64,000 nucleotides of DNA, from NCBI GenBank assembly GCA_040954595.2, contig CM082598.2:4216001-4280000 (forward strand). The letters run 5' to 3'. The translations under genes and the position numbers were made by a program. Below are positions 14,216 through 26,399 of this stretch, in pieces (position 1 is the first letter of the stretch; each line of letters starts with the position of its first letter). Under the pieces are notes generated by a model, which saw only the letters and a program-made list of their open reading frames with translations, searched no databases and was not told the DNA's origin. This DNA is from Balanoglossus misakiensis (taxonomy: Eukaryota > Hemichordata).

Positions 14216-14739
14216 ACTACACTTGGACTTGTTGATTGGAATCGACACGTTCAAAAATTCGAGTACTTTTAAAAAATTTCAAATAAATCTTTGTGATTTC
14301 AGATTTATTATTGGTTGGAATGGTTCAATTGGAATAGCACTGAAAGCTGCAGCCTGCTGTTAAACACGTTGGGCGATAAATAAATCAAACATTCAAACAT
14401 ATCGATAAGGTTAATAAACCTACTCGATTTAAGCTTGACTTCTTTTATTTCTCAAATTCCGTTAGCATGCAGTAAAATATTTACGATAGTGGTACATGCT
14501 TCCTGCAGTATCGAAGGGCCGCAACAATCAATAGAAGCGACACGTGTTATTTTTAAATTTAAAGTGTAGTTTTATTTTCAAATGTATTTGGGCTAGTTTC
14601 GGAAGTTTTCTTTAGTAGTACGGACCTTATAAGCGCTCTATTTAATTTGTTTCGTAAACTAGTACTCTTAGTGACTTAAAAAATGTTACGTTTATGCTAC
14701 CTTAATACGAGTAGAAGTATTCACATATTATGTCCATAT

Positions 14740-15420
14740 GGCGAGAAGTTCAGATTTAAAGAAACGACATCCGTACAAGAAATCTTTAATTAGGGTATAC
14801 CGAAGGATTCAAATTGCCAAGCCACGTTTGCGAAAGTTAACATTTCAAATTCAATCAAAATGTAAAAGTTTCCATGGTTTGTTTGTGTAGAAAGAATACG
14901 GAACCATACAATTTCGAAAAGGCGCTATTTTATCTCGCCTTTGGCCAGTGACGTCACATATATGCAAATGTTGACAGCTACGAGTCAGCTAAAGGAATTT
15001 TCCAAAGATTTCAGAATTTTACAAACGTTAACTTTTTTAGAGCCGCTAGCATGTCGAAATTATAAAGGTGGTTTTCAAAAAGCAAAGTATTCATTTTGTA
15101 AAATTGTATACGCTGATCTCAAACGATTGTATTTTTTAAAAGAAAAAAGTACGGTTAACGGTATTACCCTCGATGACTTTCATAATTCTATCCAAAATCG
15201 GCAAAGGAGTTGAAAATTAAGCGATTTCAGAGGTATTGAAAATATCCTGAGCTATAAATCCATAGAACATCAACAATGGAACAAGAAGATTTTGCACATG
15301 AAAAAGCGCGTGCAGCAATAGCAACCAAAGCGCGCTCTGAATCCTTCGGTATTGCTAACAACTTTTTGAGCCATTTTACAATACAATATTCCCGCCAATG
15401 GCCCTATGTTTAACACAAAA
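14740..15420. other. AT-rich spacer without recognised gene
   Basis: The sequence lies between the palindrome and the next repeat block. A 90-codon frame at 14,941-15,213 starts with ATG but shows no recognisable domain, splice context or neighbour support, so it is not called as a gene. Confidence 0.5.
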
Positions 15421-17935
15421 ATACATTACTCAATAACGGAAAAGTTGTCAAGACTTACTTTCTCTATTCGGGTCTTCCAACCAGAAACTTGCGTCATGTT
15501 CCAAAACGGGAATCTTCGGATTGCAACGTACATCTCTCTTGATGAAGAATTTACAGCTTGGTTTTCCATTTTCACGAATATGACTGGGAATCGTTAACTT
15601 TGGCCGCAGATTGTTCATTTCCTGTTCATTTTCCAACTGGACAATGGAGGAAAAAAACCGCGTATGATTTCCTTGCATTATTGTGCATTCCTTTAAGAAA
15701 TTGAAAAAGGATCGGTTAGATATTTCCATAGAAGTCAAAACCACACAGGACAAAACCTTATTTTGCCTCAAATGCGGTAACTGTCACTTACCAAATTCGT
15801 ACATCAATACAGTCAAAATGACAGAAATCCGCGCCAAAATCGTCTTTTTGTCAATTCAACTACTTGTTAGTTTTTCAGTATGCGGCATGATAAAGTGGAA
15901 AAGCTTGAATTAACCGCGATCATGCTCAGAACGGGAAGCTAAAAGTTCGCGCCATCGAACCACACCCAAACCAGCGAACCACACCCTAGTCTGTCGATCG
16001 TATCTACTACATGCGACGCGCTTACAATCAAGCAAAACAAAATCGACGCGGAAATAAGGGCTGGTTTGATGTAGCAAGGACTGGCAATAGTATAAACTGT
16101 TGAAGTACATACCTGTTGTCGATGTGATGTGCTGTGCGTAGACTTTTGGAGCGGCTAAACTTCGACTGCTTCGATGTTGTCACGTAGGCGCTGTCACTCA
16201 CAATGATTAAGACTTGATCTGTACGGTACCGGACTTCCTATTTGCGTATTTAAATTATGACATCATAGATTGACAGACACGTGAATAAACAAGCATCAGC
16301 CAATAGATTCAAACATTGCGCCAACCGTCACTGCACCTTAGTGAAGAATTCTCACTATGAAGGCTGTCCATTGTCGATGACACCTGGTTTCTCTGTTACA
16401 TAAAACATCATACCCACGGAATGCATTGTTCCTGAATACACGCATACACAACTGTCAAAGGTGCAGTGACGGTTGGCGCAATGTTTGAATCTATTGGCTG
16501 ATGTTTTGTAATCACGTGTCTGTCAATCTATGAAGTCATAATTTGAATATACAAATAGCAAGTCCAGTCTCTGCACTGAACATAATTCGATCATCATTGT
16601 GAGTGACAGCGCCTACATGACAACATCGCAGCAGTTGAAGTTTAGCCGCCCAAAAATCTACGCACAGTACAGCACATCACATCGACAACAGGTATGTACT
16701 TCAACATTTTATACTATTGCCAGTCCTTGCTACATCAAACTAGCCCTTATTTCCGCGTCGATTTTGCTTTACTTGATTTTAAGCGCGTCGCATGTAGATA
16801 CGATCGACAGATTAGGGCGCGGTTGGCGGGTTTGGGTGATGTTCGATGCTGCTAAGAAATTCTATGGCGCGAACTTTTATCTTTCCGTTCTGAGCATCAT
16901 CGCGGCTAATTCGAACTTTTCCACCTTATCATGCCGCATACTGAAAAACTAGCAAGTAGTTGAATTGACAAAAAAGACGATTTTGGCGCGGATTTCTGCA
17001 ATGTGGACTGTATTGATGTTCGAATTTGGTAAGTGACAGTTACCGCATTTGAGGCAAAATAAGGTCTTTGTCCTGTGTGGTTTTGACTTCTATGGAAACA
17101 TCAAAACTGATCCTTTCCATTTTTCAATTACAGGAAGACACAATAATGCAAGGAAATCATACGCGGTCTTCGTCCTCCATTGTCCAGTTGGTAAATTAAC
17201 AGGAAGAGAACAATCTGCGGCCAAAGTTAAGGATTCCCAGTCATTGTGAGTGACAGCGCCTACGTGACAACATCGCAGCAGTTGAAGTTTAGCCACCCTA
17301 AAAGCACATCACATCGACAACAGGTATGTACTCCAACAGTTTATACTATTGCCAGTCCATGCTGCATAAAGCTAGCCCTTATTTCCGCGTCGATTTTGTT
17401 TTGCTTGATTGTAAGCGCGTCGCATGTAGTAGATACGATCGACAGACTAGGGTGTGGTTCGCGGGTTTGGGTGTGGTTCGATGGCGGGAACTTTTAGCTT
17501 CCCGTTCTGAGCATGATCGCGGCTAATTCAAGCTTTTCCACCTTATCATGCCGCATACTGAAAAACTAGCAAGTAGTTGAATTGACAAAAAAGACGATTT
17601 TGGCGCGGATTTCTGCAATGTGGACTGCGTTGATGTTCGAATTTGGTAAGTGACAGTTACCGCATTTGAGGCAAAATAAGGTCTTTGTCCTGTGTGGTTT
17701 TGACTTCTATGGAAATATCTAACCGATCCTTTCCGTTTTTCAATTACAGGAATACACAATAATGCAAGGAAATCATACGCGGTCTTCGTCCTCCATTGTC
17801 CAGTTGGAATCCGAAGATAATATTTGCATATTCTAATTTACGACATCATAGGATGATTTTATCGGTTCATCATACCCAACATTGAATGGTACAGCCCACG
17901 GAATGTATGGCTTCTGAATACATGCTATAATTTGA
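15421..17935. repeat. Second palindromic repeat block with a tandem duplication in its right arm
   Basis: The left arm (15,421 to about 16,345) is repeated in inverse orientation at about 16,445-17,235 and again at about 17,237-17,935. Markers are GTGAGTGACAGCGCCTAC (at about 16,598 and 17,247, inverted near 16,190), ACATCGACAACAGGTATGTA (about 16,680 and 17,312), and TTGGCGCAATGTTTGAATC (about 16,475, inverted near 16,310). The centre is near 16,350-16,445. Several short frames (16,599-16,952, 17,246-17,497, 17,326-17,526) are shadows of the repeat. It may be a non-autonomous mobile element or a decayed duplicated exon block. No transposase is visible. Confidence 0.75.
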
Positions 17936-19347
17936 ACAATTGATTATCCCAAGTGACAAGTAAATTAAATATCAAAACTGTATGTGTAGCTTTTTTTTTA
18001 AATAAAACAATGTCAGTTCTTGATGGGACTGGCAAATGAGAAGACAGACAGAATACAATGCACAATCTGCCTGTCTGCTAATGTCTTGGTGCAATTTACT
18101 CTTAACTTTTCATAGTGATTACAGATTACAGATTGGCGATTCAATACTGCACTTTATTGAGTGTCCAAATATGGTTTAATTAATACACATAGAAACAATA
18201 TCTCTGTATAGTTTCATCCAATTCTGTGCAAGAAGTATAGATACACGACAATATTGAACATCCAACTGTGCAGTCCGCTCTTGGCAAATGTTTTCAAACT
18301 AGATGCAGTACATTAGGAAATAAATCATGAGTTAGAAATATGCAAACAAGTTTACAATTCTCCCTACCTTAGAGGGAAGGGTTCGTCAGGCCAGATAGGG
18401 TCCCCTTGAGAATATGTCCTCCTGTACCAGAGCAACCCCCACTGCAGTCGCCACGACCTACTAGGCTCTTCAGTTGCTGTCATGTCATTCATTCTAAGAA
18501 TTATCTAGTTTTGTTGATGAACTGTAATGTTTATAAACAAATGCGGTGTGACGACCCCTTCACTTTAAATAGGTTTTTGCTATTTAGGTAAGTGAAGAGA
18601 ACCTTGTATGGTCGACACAATTTAAAGATGGCCGATTGTTGCCATGTTTAAGACAGAAATGTTTGGCCAAAGGAAGTCATAAAAATCTGTCAACATACAG
18701 TTTCTTCTGTCTCATACTACAGCCAAAATTGACAAGGCAAAAGTAGTATCAAATTGCCATGTTTTTTTTATCAATTTAACAGCAGTACAGTTACATTACT
18801 TTGCATCATGCAGAATTACAAGACAGGATTATTAAAATCTCACTTGTTCATTACATGTATTACAAAAGACAATTGCACAATAAACAATGAAGTAAAACAT
18901 ACTGTGTGTACTCGTCTTTTTTCCCCATAGGATTACATTGATAATTACTAGAACACAAAGTTCTACTATTGTCCAGGAATTAAAAATTTATCGGTCATAT
19001 AAAATTGTGTGGGCATCGCCCTCTATTTTGAGATAAATTTCGTTTTCTTCTATTATCGACTAAATTCCTGGCTGCGCATATCAAAATAAGCACAGTGACC
19101 CTCTATGCTTCATCCCGGATTTTCATTATACATACAAAGGAGAACAAAAAAATCCACAATTAAAAGAAATGACAATACTTTCAATTCGAAAGTTATACAT
19201 TATAAAGAAGTACAATGAACAAAGGAATTTAGTTACATAATTTATTAAATAAAATCACCCTACTTTAAATGTCCCAGTGTAAAGGTCTTTCAGACATTTA
19301 TACGAGATGTTCGCACGAATGCATGGTCTGTTATCAGTGACTGTGAT
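17936..19347. other. Intergenic region and cryptochrome 3' UTR
   Basis: AT-rich sequence without a supported gene. A minus-strand AATAAA (plus TTTATT near 19,235) lies about 110 bp downstream of the cryptochrome stop and is a good polyadenylation signal candidate. A 61-codon frame at 18,406-18,591 has no features of a gene. Confidence 0.55.
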
Positions 19348-22300
19348 TCATATGCCTTGAATACCATTGCAGAGATCATTGGCTGTGCAATGGCCACCAC
19401 CAGACAAGTGATCAGGCAGCCAAACAAAGGAACGCACTTCCGTTTCATCAGATGGAGCACAGTGGGGAATGGCTGTGAAGAGATGAAAACACAAAGTCAG
19501 TTACAACCTCACTATTCTGCTAGCTGACTTCATTGATATACCGGTAACGAGGGTAAACTCAGGTAAAATAACTGGGGAACCCCGGTAACATTTACCTGGT
19601 TACGGCCCTTAACAAAAACACTGCATTATGAACCCATTGTGAAACTCACACTCAGACTATGTTGACTGTATACCAGAAGTGTGGAAGGTGCGGTATTTTA
19701 AAACGTCGCTACCCAAACACTACTCTATGTTTAGGTTTTCTGACAACTGCATTAAAACACTAGCAAACCTGCATTAAAACACTAGCAAACTCAATCAGTA
19801 CAGACCGGCACATTACAGTACAGAAAACCAACAAAGCACAGTCTGTTCTGGAAAGTCAACAAACAAGGTGCTCAGTTCACCTTGAAACTATCCACAAGTA
19901 TACATACTCCTGTAAGGGTTTTCTTTTAGTCCCTAATGATTTCGATCCAGGGCTTGCAAAGAGTATACCACAACAGGAGACATGTTCAAACTGTGTGTTC
20001 CATACAAATACACAATAATGCAAACTCACCACACTCTTTCAAACAGGAGACAACTTCCTCCATCATGACAGAGTTCTTCTTCGACACCTCCTTGTGATCA
20101 ACCATTGGTGGGGGATAATCCTTTCCGATGATGCAGTTGGCTTTTTTCTGAACGGACTTTGGTGCCTTCCAGGGCTCATACAAGTATCGCAACGGCATAT
20201 CTTTCAGGACTGGCAAGTAACGTCTGCGGGGAGATAAAAGAAATCAACATGATTGGACACCTATACACAGAACCAAAACAAGTAATAAGAATGTGCTATA
20301 TGTTGTAATTTTTGCAATAGAGTCAGTGAAGTTTGCATAATTTTATGGTTACATTAACAGGTCTATGAAATATACTGATGGACACGAATGTAAACAGCCT
20401 GCAATTTCCAATGGTGAAAACCACAGATGTGTTTACAGGTCTGGACCCTGCCTAGTTGGACACAACAGTAGAGGCAAAAAATAACTGCTACAATGTACAT
20501 CATTGCAAACAATGTAGTTGTTACTTTGTATTACACTGTAGTGTAACTGCTACATTGTACATCATTGCAAACAATGTAGTTGTTACTTTGTATTACACTG
20601 TAGTGTAACTGCTACAATGTACATCATTGCAAACAATGTAGTTGTTACTTTGTATTACACTGTAGTGTAACTGCTACAATGTACATCATTCCAAACAATG
20701 TGGTAGTTACTTTGTATTACACTGTAGTGTAACTGCTACAATGTACATCATTGCAAACAATGTGGTTGTTACTTTGTATTACACTGTAGTGTAACTGCTA
20801 CAATGTACATCATTGCAAACAATGTAGTTGTTACTTTGTATTACACTGTAGTGTAACTGCTACAATGTACAGGGTTTTTCTGAACAGTAGGAGCAATGTT
20901 GATGGTGTGCTTAAACAGAAAAGTCACACTTATGCAGTTCAGATGACTCTTCCCTCTGTAAGATGTGTATGTACAAAATTAAACTCTTTTTCAGCCTACT
21001 TTACAAATTCACCAGATGGGTCCATGCGGTGACCATATCGAACCGGACAGAAACATTTAGGGCACTGCAGAGCACGTTCAAATGCTGAACTAGAAACCCA
21101 CATCCAATTCCCAGCACAAATGCTCCAATCAGCATCCAGCAAATATTGCAAAAACACCTGTTGTGTAAAAAGAAATAAATGACAAAAGGTTAATTATTAT
21201 TTGGCAAAACATGCCTAAAGTATTTTTTCTTCAAATAATATGAGGAAAAAAGCAGGTGCATCAAACCCTATAAACATGTCATATACTGGTCAACTTTCCA
21301 ATCAAGAAACCTTTAATATTGATGCAGATAGTTTTGAACAAAGATCGATCAATTATTGACAGAGCTAAAGATTTGAATCTGTTGCCTGTGAGTGCTATCT
21401 CATCTGCAACTTTGTAAGGCTGTATCCTCACTCCATCTAACGCCAGACGTACCTGCAAACCCTCCTCCCAACTGATCCACAAGTCCCCACGAGTCAGAAA
21501 GCAAGACACTGCATGTCTGCCAACATGATGAATCCAGCCTTCGCGTTTCAGTTGCACCATACAAGCATCAATCCAGGGGTATCCAGTTTTACCCTAGTAT
21601 GACAAAACATTAGTGTTTAGAGACATGAACAGCAGTTAACACATGAAAAGAAATTTACTCATTACAACAGACATTTCCAGACATTTTCCAGTGATACATT
21701 CTAGTCGTGTGCATTTTATCAGGAGACTTTATGCACCATTTGTGCACGATTTCCCGAAACATTTTCACAAGTATCAACACTTAATATATATTTCGCATCG
21801 TTTAAGGCTGAAAGAGTTTGATAGAAAGTTTCAAGTATTTTTTTTTCTTCCAAGATTTTCATTTACTTACAATTCCAGGACTTTACTTAAAATGTATGGA
21901 CACGTAGTTTATATAGCGAATACACTAAGACACACACAATCTTTATAAGGTAATCTTCAGATAAAACGAGTACCTCAGTCCATTTCGTCAAGTGTGATTC
22001 ATTCTTGTACCAGGGGATGTTGAGACATATAGGATTCTCTGTCATCTGATCAAATTTGTCATTTCCAACAGACATGGTGTAGAAGTATTCACGCCATAGC
22101 AACTGAGCATACAGCTGATAGCTTGGTTCATCCTCACGCACCTTGACAACAGATAAAGCATGAATTTAATTTTCTACAATACACAACTTAGATGTCTCAA
22201 TCGCGATGCAATGCCGTGAACCCTGTCCATTAACTCTTCCACCCCCATGTCCCTCTATAGAGGTCCGACCTTGCCATAGAAAACAATGGGTTTGGACTGA

Positions 22301-25300
22301 ACCATGGTGGTGAAAGGGTTAAGCACCTTCAGAAACAGCTAAATTGTCCATAATAGAGAGAGACACATCCTCAAAGCACCATCAGCTATATCTTTTCTCT
22401 GCATGTTTAGTATTTTTGTTTCCTGTATCTACTGCAGTTTCTTGTTTAAATCCCTGAAACATGATGAAATGCCCGGTATCCAACTTGTTAGCACAACATA
22501 TATGTATATACTCATAGTCAGTATTGTGCAAAATTTGAATTTAAGTCTAGAATTCATTTGTAAACAATAATCCTTTTTGTTGATAAACACATTCAAATTC
22601 TGACTTGAATGCAAATTTCTTACCTGGTTGAACACTTCAATGATCTTCCAGTAAAAACTTCGAACAGAGATGCAACCAAATCGGAGATAAGGGCTTAAAC
22701 TTCTAGGTGGTCCGAGCAGATCAGGTTTGTATTGGTTGGGTAAATAGTGTCCCGCTTTAAACGCCTGCAATTGATTAAACAGGAAGCAACTGTTAAAATC
22801 TGTAATGTTTTAATGATCCTGACTTTTTAAAGGGACAAAGTCTTTCTCTCGCTGCCCTTTTTCTATTAATTATGTTTGATACAAGACAGCGTTTATGTTA
22901 ATGTACATGTGTATACCGGTATGTAGTGAATGAACGTTCAACCACACTCAACTTCCATCCCGCTTGTAGGATATGAGAGTAAAAACTCGCCCCAAATGAA
23001 TAAATGGTGGAGACTGATTATTCATTTTGGCGAGTTTTTCAATCATGTCTACAAGCGGGATGGAAGGTGTGTGTGGTTGAACGTTGAATCACTATATATC
23101 CACATGTACATTAACATAAACGGTGTCTTGTATAAAACATAATTATAAATGGAAAACGGGCAGCTAGAGAGACTTTGTTCCTTTAAAGCTTGATTAGCTG
23201 CATCTGTTCGCCATGTTTTAAGCATTTCTGTTTTGTGTATCTCCTGCAGTTTGTTGTTCAAATTCCTGAAAAATGATGAAATGTCCAGCATTTAGCTTCT
23301 CAACGTAACATATATATGTTATTGAGCCATATTTGGATGCAAGTCCAGACTAAAATACCTACCTCTTCTTCTACCTTAATTCTAGATTCAAACAATTCTA
23401 ATCCCCGGATTTCTCCTCCAGTCCACTTGTTGATCTTCTCTTCCTCACTGTCTTCTTCTTTAGCTGTCATCGACGAAAAAATAATTCCTTCAATCTCTCG
23501 GGAAACATCCATGTACAAGGCAGACATTTCAAGAATACTTATCTTCATAGCACAGATTTGAATCCACTTACGAGAAATATTTCACTAAATTTATTTGCAT
23601 AATATGCAATGTTTCGTGATCAAGGCGCTTTACAACAAATATGCATACTGTAAAACACTTTATTTTCGCGAGTTAAAATTTTCGCGATATCGAGAGAGGC
23701 CACTGTTTCGCGAGTATTAATTTTCGCGTTCTCTTATTTCATTCACTGCATCGTTATCTTCAAAAACAATTTACGCGACTTTTGATTGTCACGCTATTTT
23801 GGCTCTCGCGTATTTCGCGAAAATTAATTGCTCGCGAAAATAAAGTGTTTTACAGTATGCATACTTTTTGCGTAAACGTGACCTCTGACTATTGTTTCCC
23901 CTTACCTAACTTTTCAATTGGAGGCAGAGCAAATTGTCCAAATTTTTCGGGTACAGGCAACTTTACATTGGAGAAGTCCGGATCTTTCACTGGTTTATCC
24001 GGCAATCCAAGTCCCTCGGCGATTTGTCGAAAAATCGCGTAGGTCACGGGAGGAGTTCCACCATTTTCATTTATGATACTGAATAAATAAAAAAAGTAAA
24101 CAAGTAAATAAATGTTTGCAAGCAAGCAGCAGTGGGCAATTAGTCCACAAGAGAGTAATTCCAGTTTGATACTGTGTAACTTACGAAATATGAATATGTT
24201 TTTTTTGAAAATGAGCAATGACAATTTATTCAAGTTACACCTCAAACACAACTAATTATATACCCCAATAAAGATAAAAATCATATCTTCAAAACGACCA
24301 TGGGCGAAAATTTGAAACCACAGTCCAAACCAAACCCTGTCTAATCTGGAAACCTGTCTATACTGAACACATTTTTCTGTCCCTTTGACATATTGTCACA
24401 TGTTTAAAGAACCAGTATAAACTAGACACCTCTGCAAACAGAACAGTTTCTTTTGGCCTTTTGGTGTTCTGTTAAGACAGGTTTTACCGCACCTAATATA
24501 ATTATATATATAAGAACTTACTCCTTTGGGTTCCATAAAGTGTGTGATATTTTTTCGATCCACTCCACACCAGAATCGTCACACAGCTTCTTGACTGCAT
24601 TGTCACGTGGTTGCCAAATGGGTTCTGGGTCTTGTTCGAAAGTCAATCGCTTCACACCCCATTCCTGTTTAATTAATGAAATTAAAGACAGATGCTTCAT
24701 TAGTCTTCACAAACGAGTTAATTGTACACTCCAAGAAAGATAAAAAATCAACTCCTCTAACAATGTCATGAGTACATGAGTCTGTTACATTAAGCCAGGG
24801 AGGTCTTATAGGTTGTGTTATATGTTACCTAGCTAATTGCTGGACATTTCATCATGTTTCAGGAATTTGAACAAGAAACTGCAGTAGATACACAACAAAC
24901 ATACTGAAAACATAGTGAAAAGTTACAGCTTTAAAGGGACAAAGTCTCTCTCTCGCTGCCCCTTTTCCATTAATTATGTTTGATACAAGACACCGTTTAT
25001 ATTAATGTACATGTGGATATATAGTGAATCAACATTCGACCACACACAACTTCCATCCCACTTGTAGACACGAGAAAAAACTCGCCAAAATGAATAATCG
25101 GTCTCTACCATTTATTCATTTCGGCAAGATTTTTACTCTCATACCCAGATTAACATAAACAGTGTCTTGTATCAAACATCATTAATGGAAAAGGGGCAGC
25201 GAGAGAGAGAGAAACTTTGTCCCCTTAACATCTGCATTAATGTGGTGTATTATATTATGCAAATGAACTTTGGGACCACCCACCTGGAATATATTGGAGA

Positions 25301-25764
25301 AAATTTCACAGGGGTCTCCTTGAAAAACATACAATCGCCCTCCAACTTTCTTCAGTTGGTTATCCAGGTCTTGTAGGCATTCATGCAGAAATTTCATACG
25401 ATTATAACCACATATCTTGGTACCTACAACCAAAATTAATAATTAGTACTACCACACAAATAATTCAAAGTGCTTAGCAATGGTTGCTAAGGACACATGT
25501 TTCTCTATGGCAACAGTGACCATCTGCATGAATTTAGCAAATGGTGTCTTAAAGAGATAGAGGTACTATAAATAAGAAAGAGAATGAGCAAACCATGAAA
25601 TATGATTTTAATCAGATTGATAATACCACTGTTCCATTACCTGCAACTTCACCATCAAAAATAAACACTGGATAAAATTCTTCAGCATCTTCTAAAGCTG
25701 TCATTAACCCAGGATTGTCATGGAGACGTAGACCGTGGCGAAACCAGTGTACAGCTACAGCCAT
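19348..25764 (-). CDS. cry: Drosophila-type (type I) cryptochrome, complete, 11 coding exons, 535 aa
   Basis: Exons in transcript order: 25,641-25,764; 25,284-25,423; 24,522-24,664; 23,906-24,078; 23,363-23,463; 22,624-22,764; 21,974-22,141; 21,453-21,593; 21,000-21,157; 20,030-20,223; 19,348-19,472. All have GT-AG borders and phase closes at 1,608 bp. The photolyase-homology region begins [19 protein letters not shown]. The FAD-binding part has HH (residues 352-353), [13 protein letters not shown], and [20 protein letters not shown]. The cysteine at 391 matches fly Cys416, and tryptophans 395, 372, 318 and 369 match the fly electron-transfer tetrad (420, 397, 342, 394). The tail ends [19 protein letters not shown], close to the fly tail, with FVW where the fly has FFW. 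Vertebrate-type repressor CRYs lack this tail. Expected role: a blue/UV-A photoreceptor binding FAD, resetting a circadian clock. Start chosen at the [10 protein letters not shown] methionine, which follows a splice acceptor by 5 bases. Confidence 0.95.
20480..20872. repeat. 62-bp minisatellite in cryptochrome intron 9, about 6 copies
   Basis: Units with GTGTAACTGCTACAATGTAC recur every 62 bp (20,541, 20,603, 20,665). Each contains TTACACTGTAGTGTAA, a 7-bp inverted repeat with a 2-base centre. The same satellite occurs in opposite orientation at 60,540-61,025. Confidence 0.93.
22827..23186. mobile_element. Hairpin MITE family 1, full copy in cryptochrome intron
   Basis: Flanked by TTAA on both sides, with ends AGGGACAAAGTCTTTCTCTC and the inverse GACTTTGTTCCT. 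The arms are about 165 bp, almost the whole element, meeting near 23,010, so the transcript could fold into one long hairpin. No coding capacity. TTAA flanks suggest mobilisation by a piggyBac-like transposase, which is inference. Confidence 0.85.
23642..23861. mobile_element. MITE with 31-bp perfect terminal inverted repeats rich in CGCGAA
   Basis: The left end TGCATACTGTAAAACACTTT (continuing ATTTTCGCGAG) is exactly inverted at the right end. The inside repeats TTTCGCG motifs. It lies in the cryptochrome intron between exons 4 and 5. Element edges could instead be at an inner TA, so superfamily is not assigned. Confidence 0.75.
24306..24492. mobile_element. Short interspersed repeat ending in AACCTGTC motifs
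   Basis: It begins CCAAACCAAACCCTGTCTAA and ends TAAGACAGGTTTTACCGC. A related copy in the opposite orientation is at about 31,055-31,228 (ending GGTTTGGACAGGTTTTACTG). The ends suggest short inverted repeats of a MITE family. Confidence 0.5.
24931..25228. mobile_element. Hairpin MITE family 1, copy in cryptochrome intron
   Basis: Same TTAA flanks and the same AGGGACAAAGTCTCTCTCTC end as the copy at 22,827. The second arm is shortened by an internal deletion after the central CTCTACCATTTATTCATTTC segment. Confidence 0.85.
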
Positions 25765-25859
25765 TGTTACTAGAAACGATAATAAAGACAATTTAACTTC
25801 CAAAGGCAAAGTTTTACGTGTATATATGCCTTTAACCTGGGTACCAGTCAATGACAGAT

Positions 25860-25914
25860 AGATTTGCTTTCACTAACTACCACCACCACCACTACCATCA
25901 CCACCATCATCATC

Positions 25915-25946
<32 letters not shown>

Positions 25947-25965
25947 CATCGTCGTCGTCGTCAAC
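25860..25965. repeat. CAC/CAT trinucleotide microsatellite
   Basis: Interrupted CAC, CAT and CGT triplets within the inferred 5' UTR intron of the cryptochrome gene. Confidence 0.9.
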
Positions 25966-26260
25966 TTACCTAAGAAACTTGGCGACAGGCTACGTACAAA
26001 CAACAGGCAGTGGTAACTGACAACACCAGGACTGGATCGTAAATAAAGTGACGAGCGATTCTACTCAACCGTGTGGTACCTGTAGGTAGCATATAATAGG
26101 CTAAGTTGCTAGCTAGCTCTGCGTACAGGTGTGTGTGTGTACGCGGCGTTACACGGCCTCCACGAACGCCGCGTACACACGCAGACCTGTACGCGGGGCT
26201 AGGCGTGAGATGCAGTGAAAACTTGAGAATATTATCCTTCTCAAACGTGTACCTACCTAC

Positions 26261-26310
26261 CTCTCGTCTCTTGAACGAATGAGGCTCCCAGCTGCGATGC
26301 ACGAGTCTTT
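26261..26310 (-). other. cry: Probable 5' UTR exon of the cryptochrome gene
   Basis: A good donor (GAGAG|GTAGGTAGG) lies at 26,261 on the minus strand. An acceptor (TTATTATCGTTTCTAG) lies 5 bases before the start codon at 25,764. Together they imply a non-coding first exon and a 5' UTR intron of about 490 bp containing a CAC/CAT microsatellite. The upstream edge is a guess. Confidence 0.5.
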
Positions 26311-26347
26311 AGAATCATAACACAGCCTCCCGGAAGTAGCCGCACGT

Positions 26348-26366
26348 CACGTGACCTGTTACGTAA
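26348..26366. promoter_or_regulatory. E-box plus D-box pair at cryptochrome promoter
   Basis: CACGTG (26,348-26,353, in a GTCACGTGAC context) is followed after 5 bp by TTACGTAA (26,359-26,366). The first is the canonical E-box bound by CLOCK:CYCLE/BMAL-type bHLH factors. The second is the consensus for PAR-bZIP factors (PDP1, VRILLE, DBP, E4BP4). Both are perfect palindromes and lie just upstream of the inferred first exon. Binding is inferred from sequence only. Confidence 0.6.
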
Positions 26367-26399
26367 CAACCAAAATGTCGATTTCACTGGTGGGCGTAA

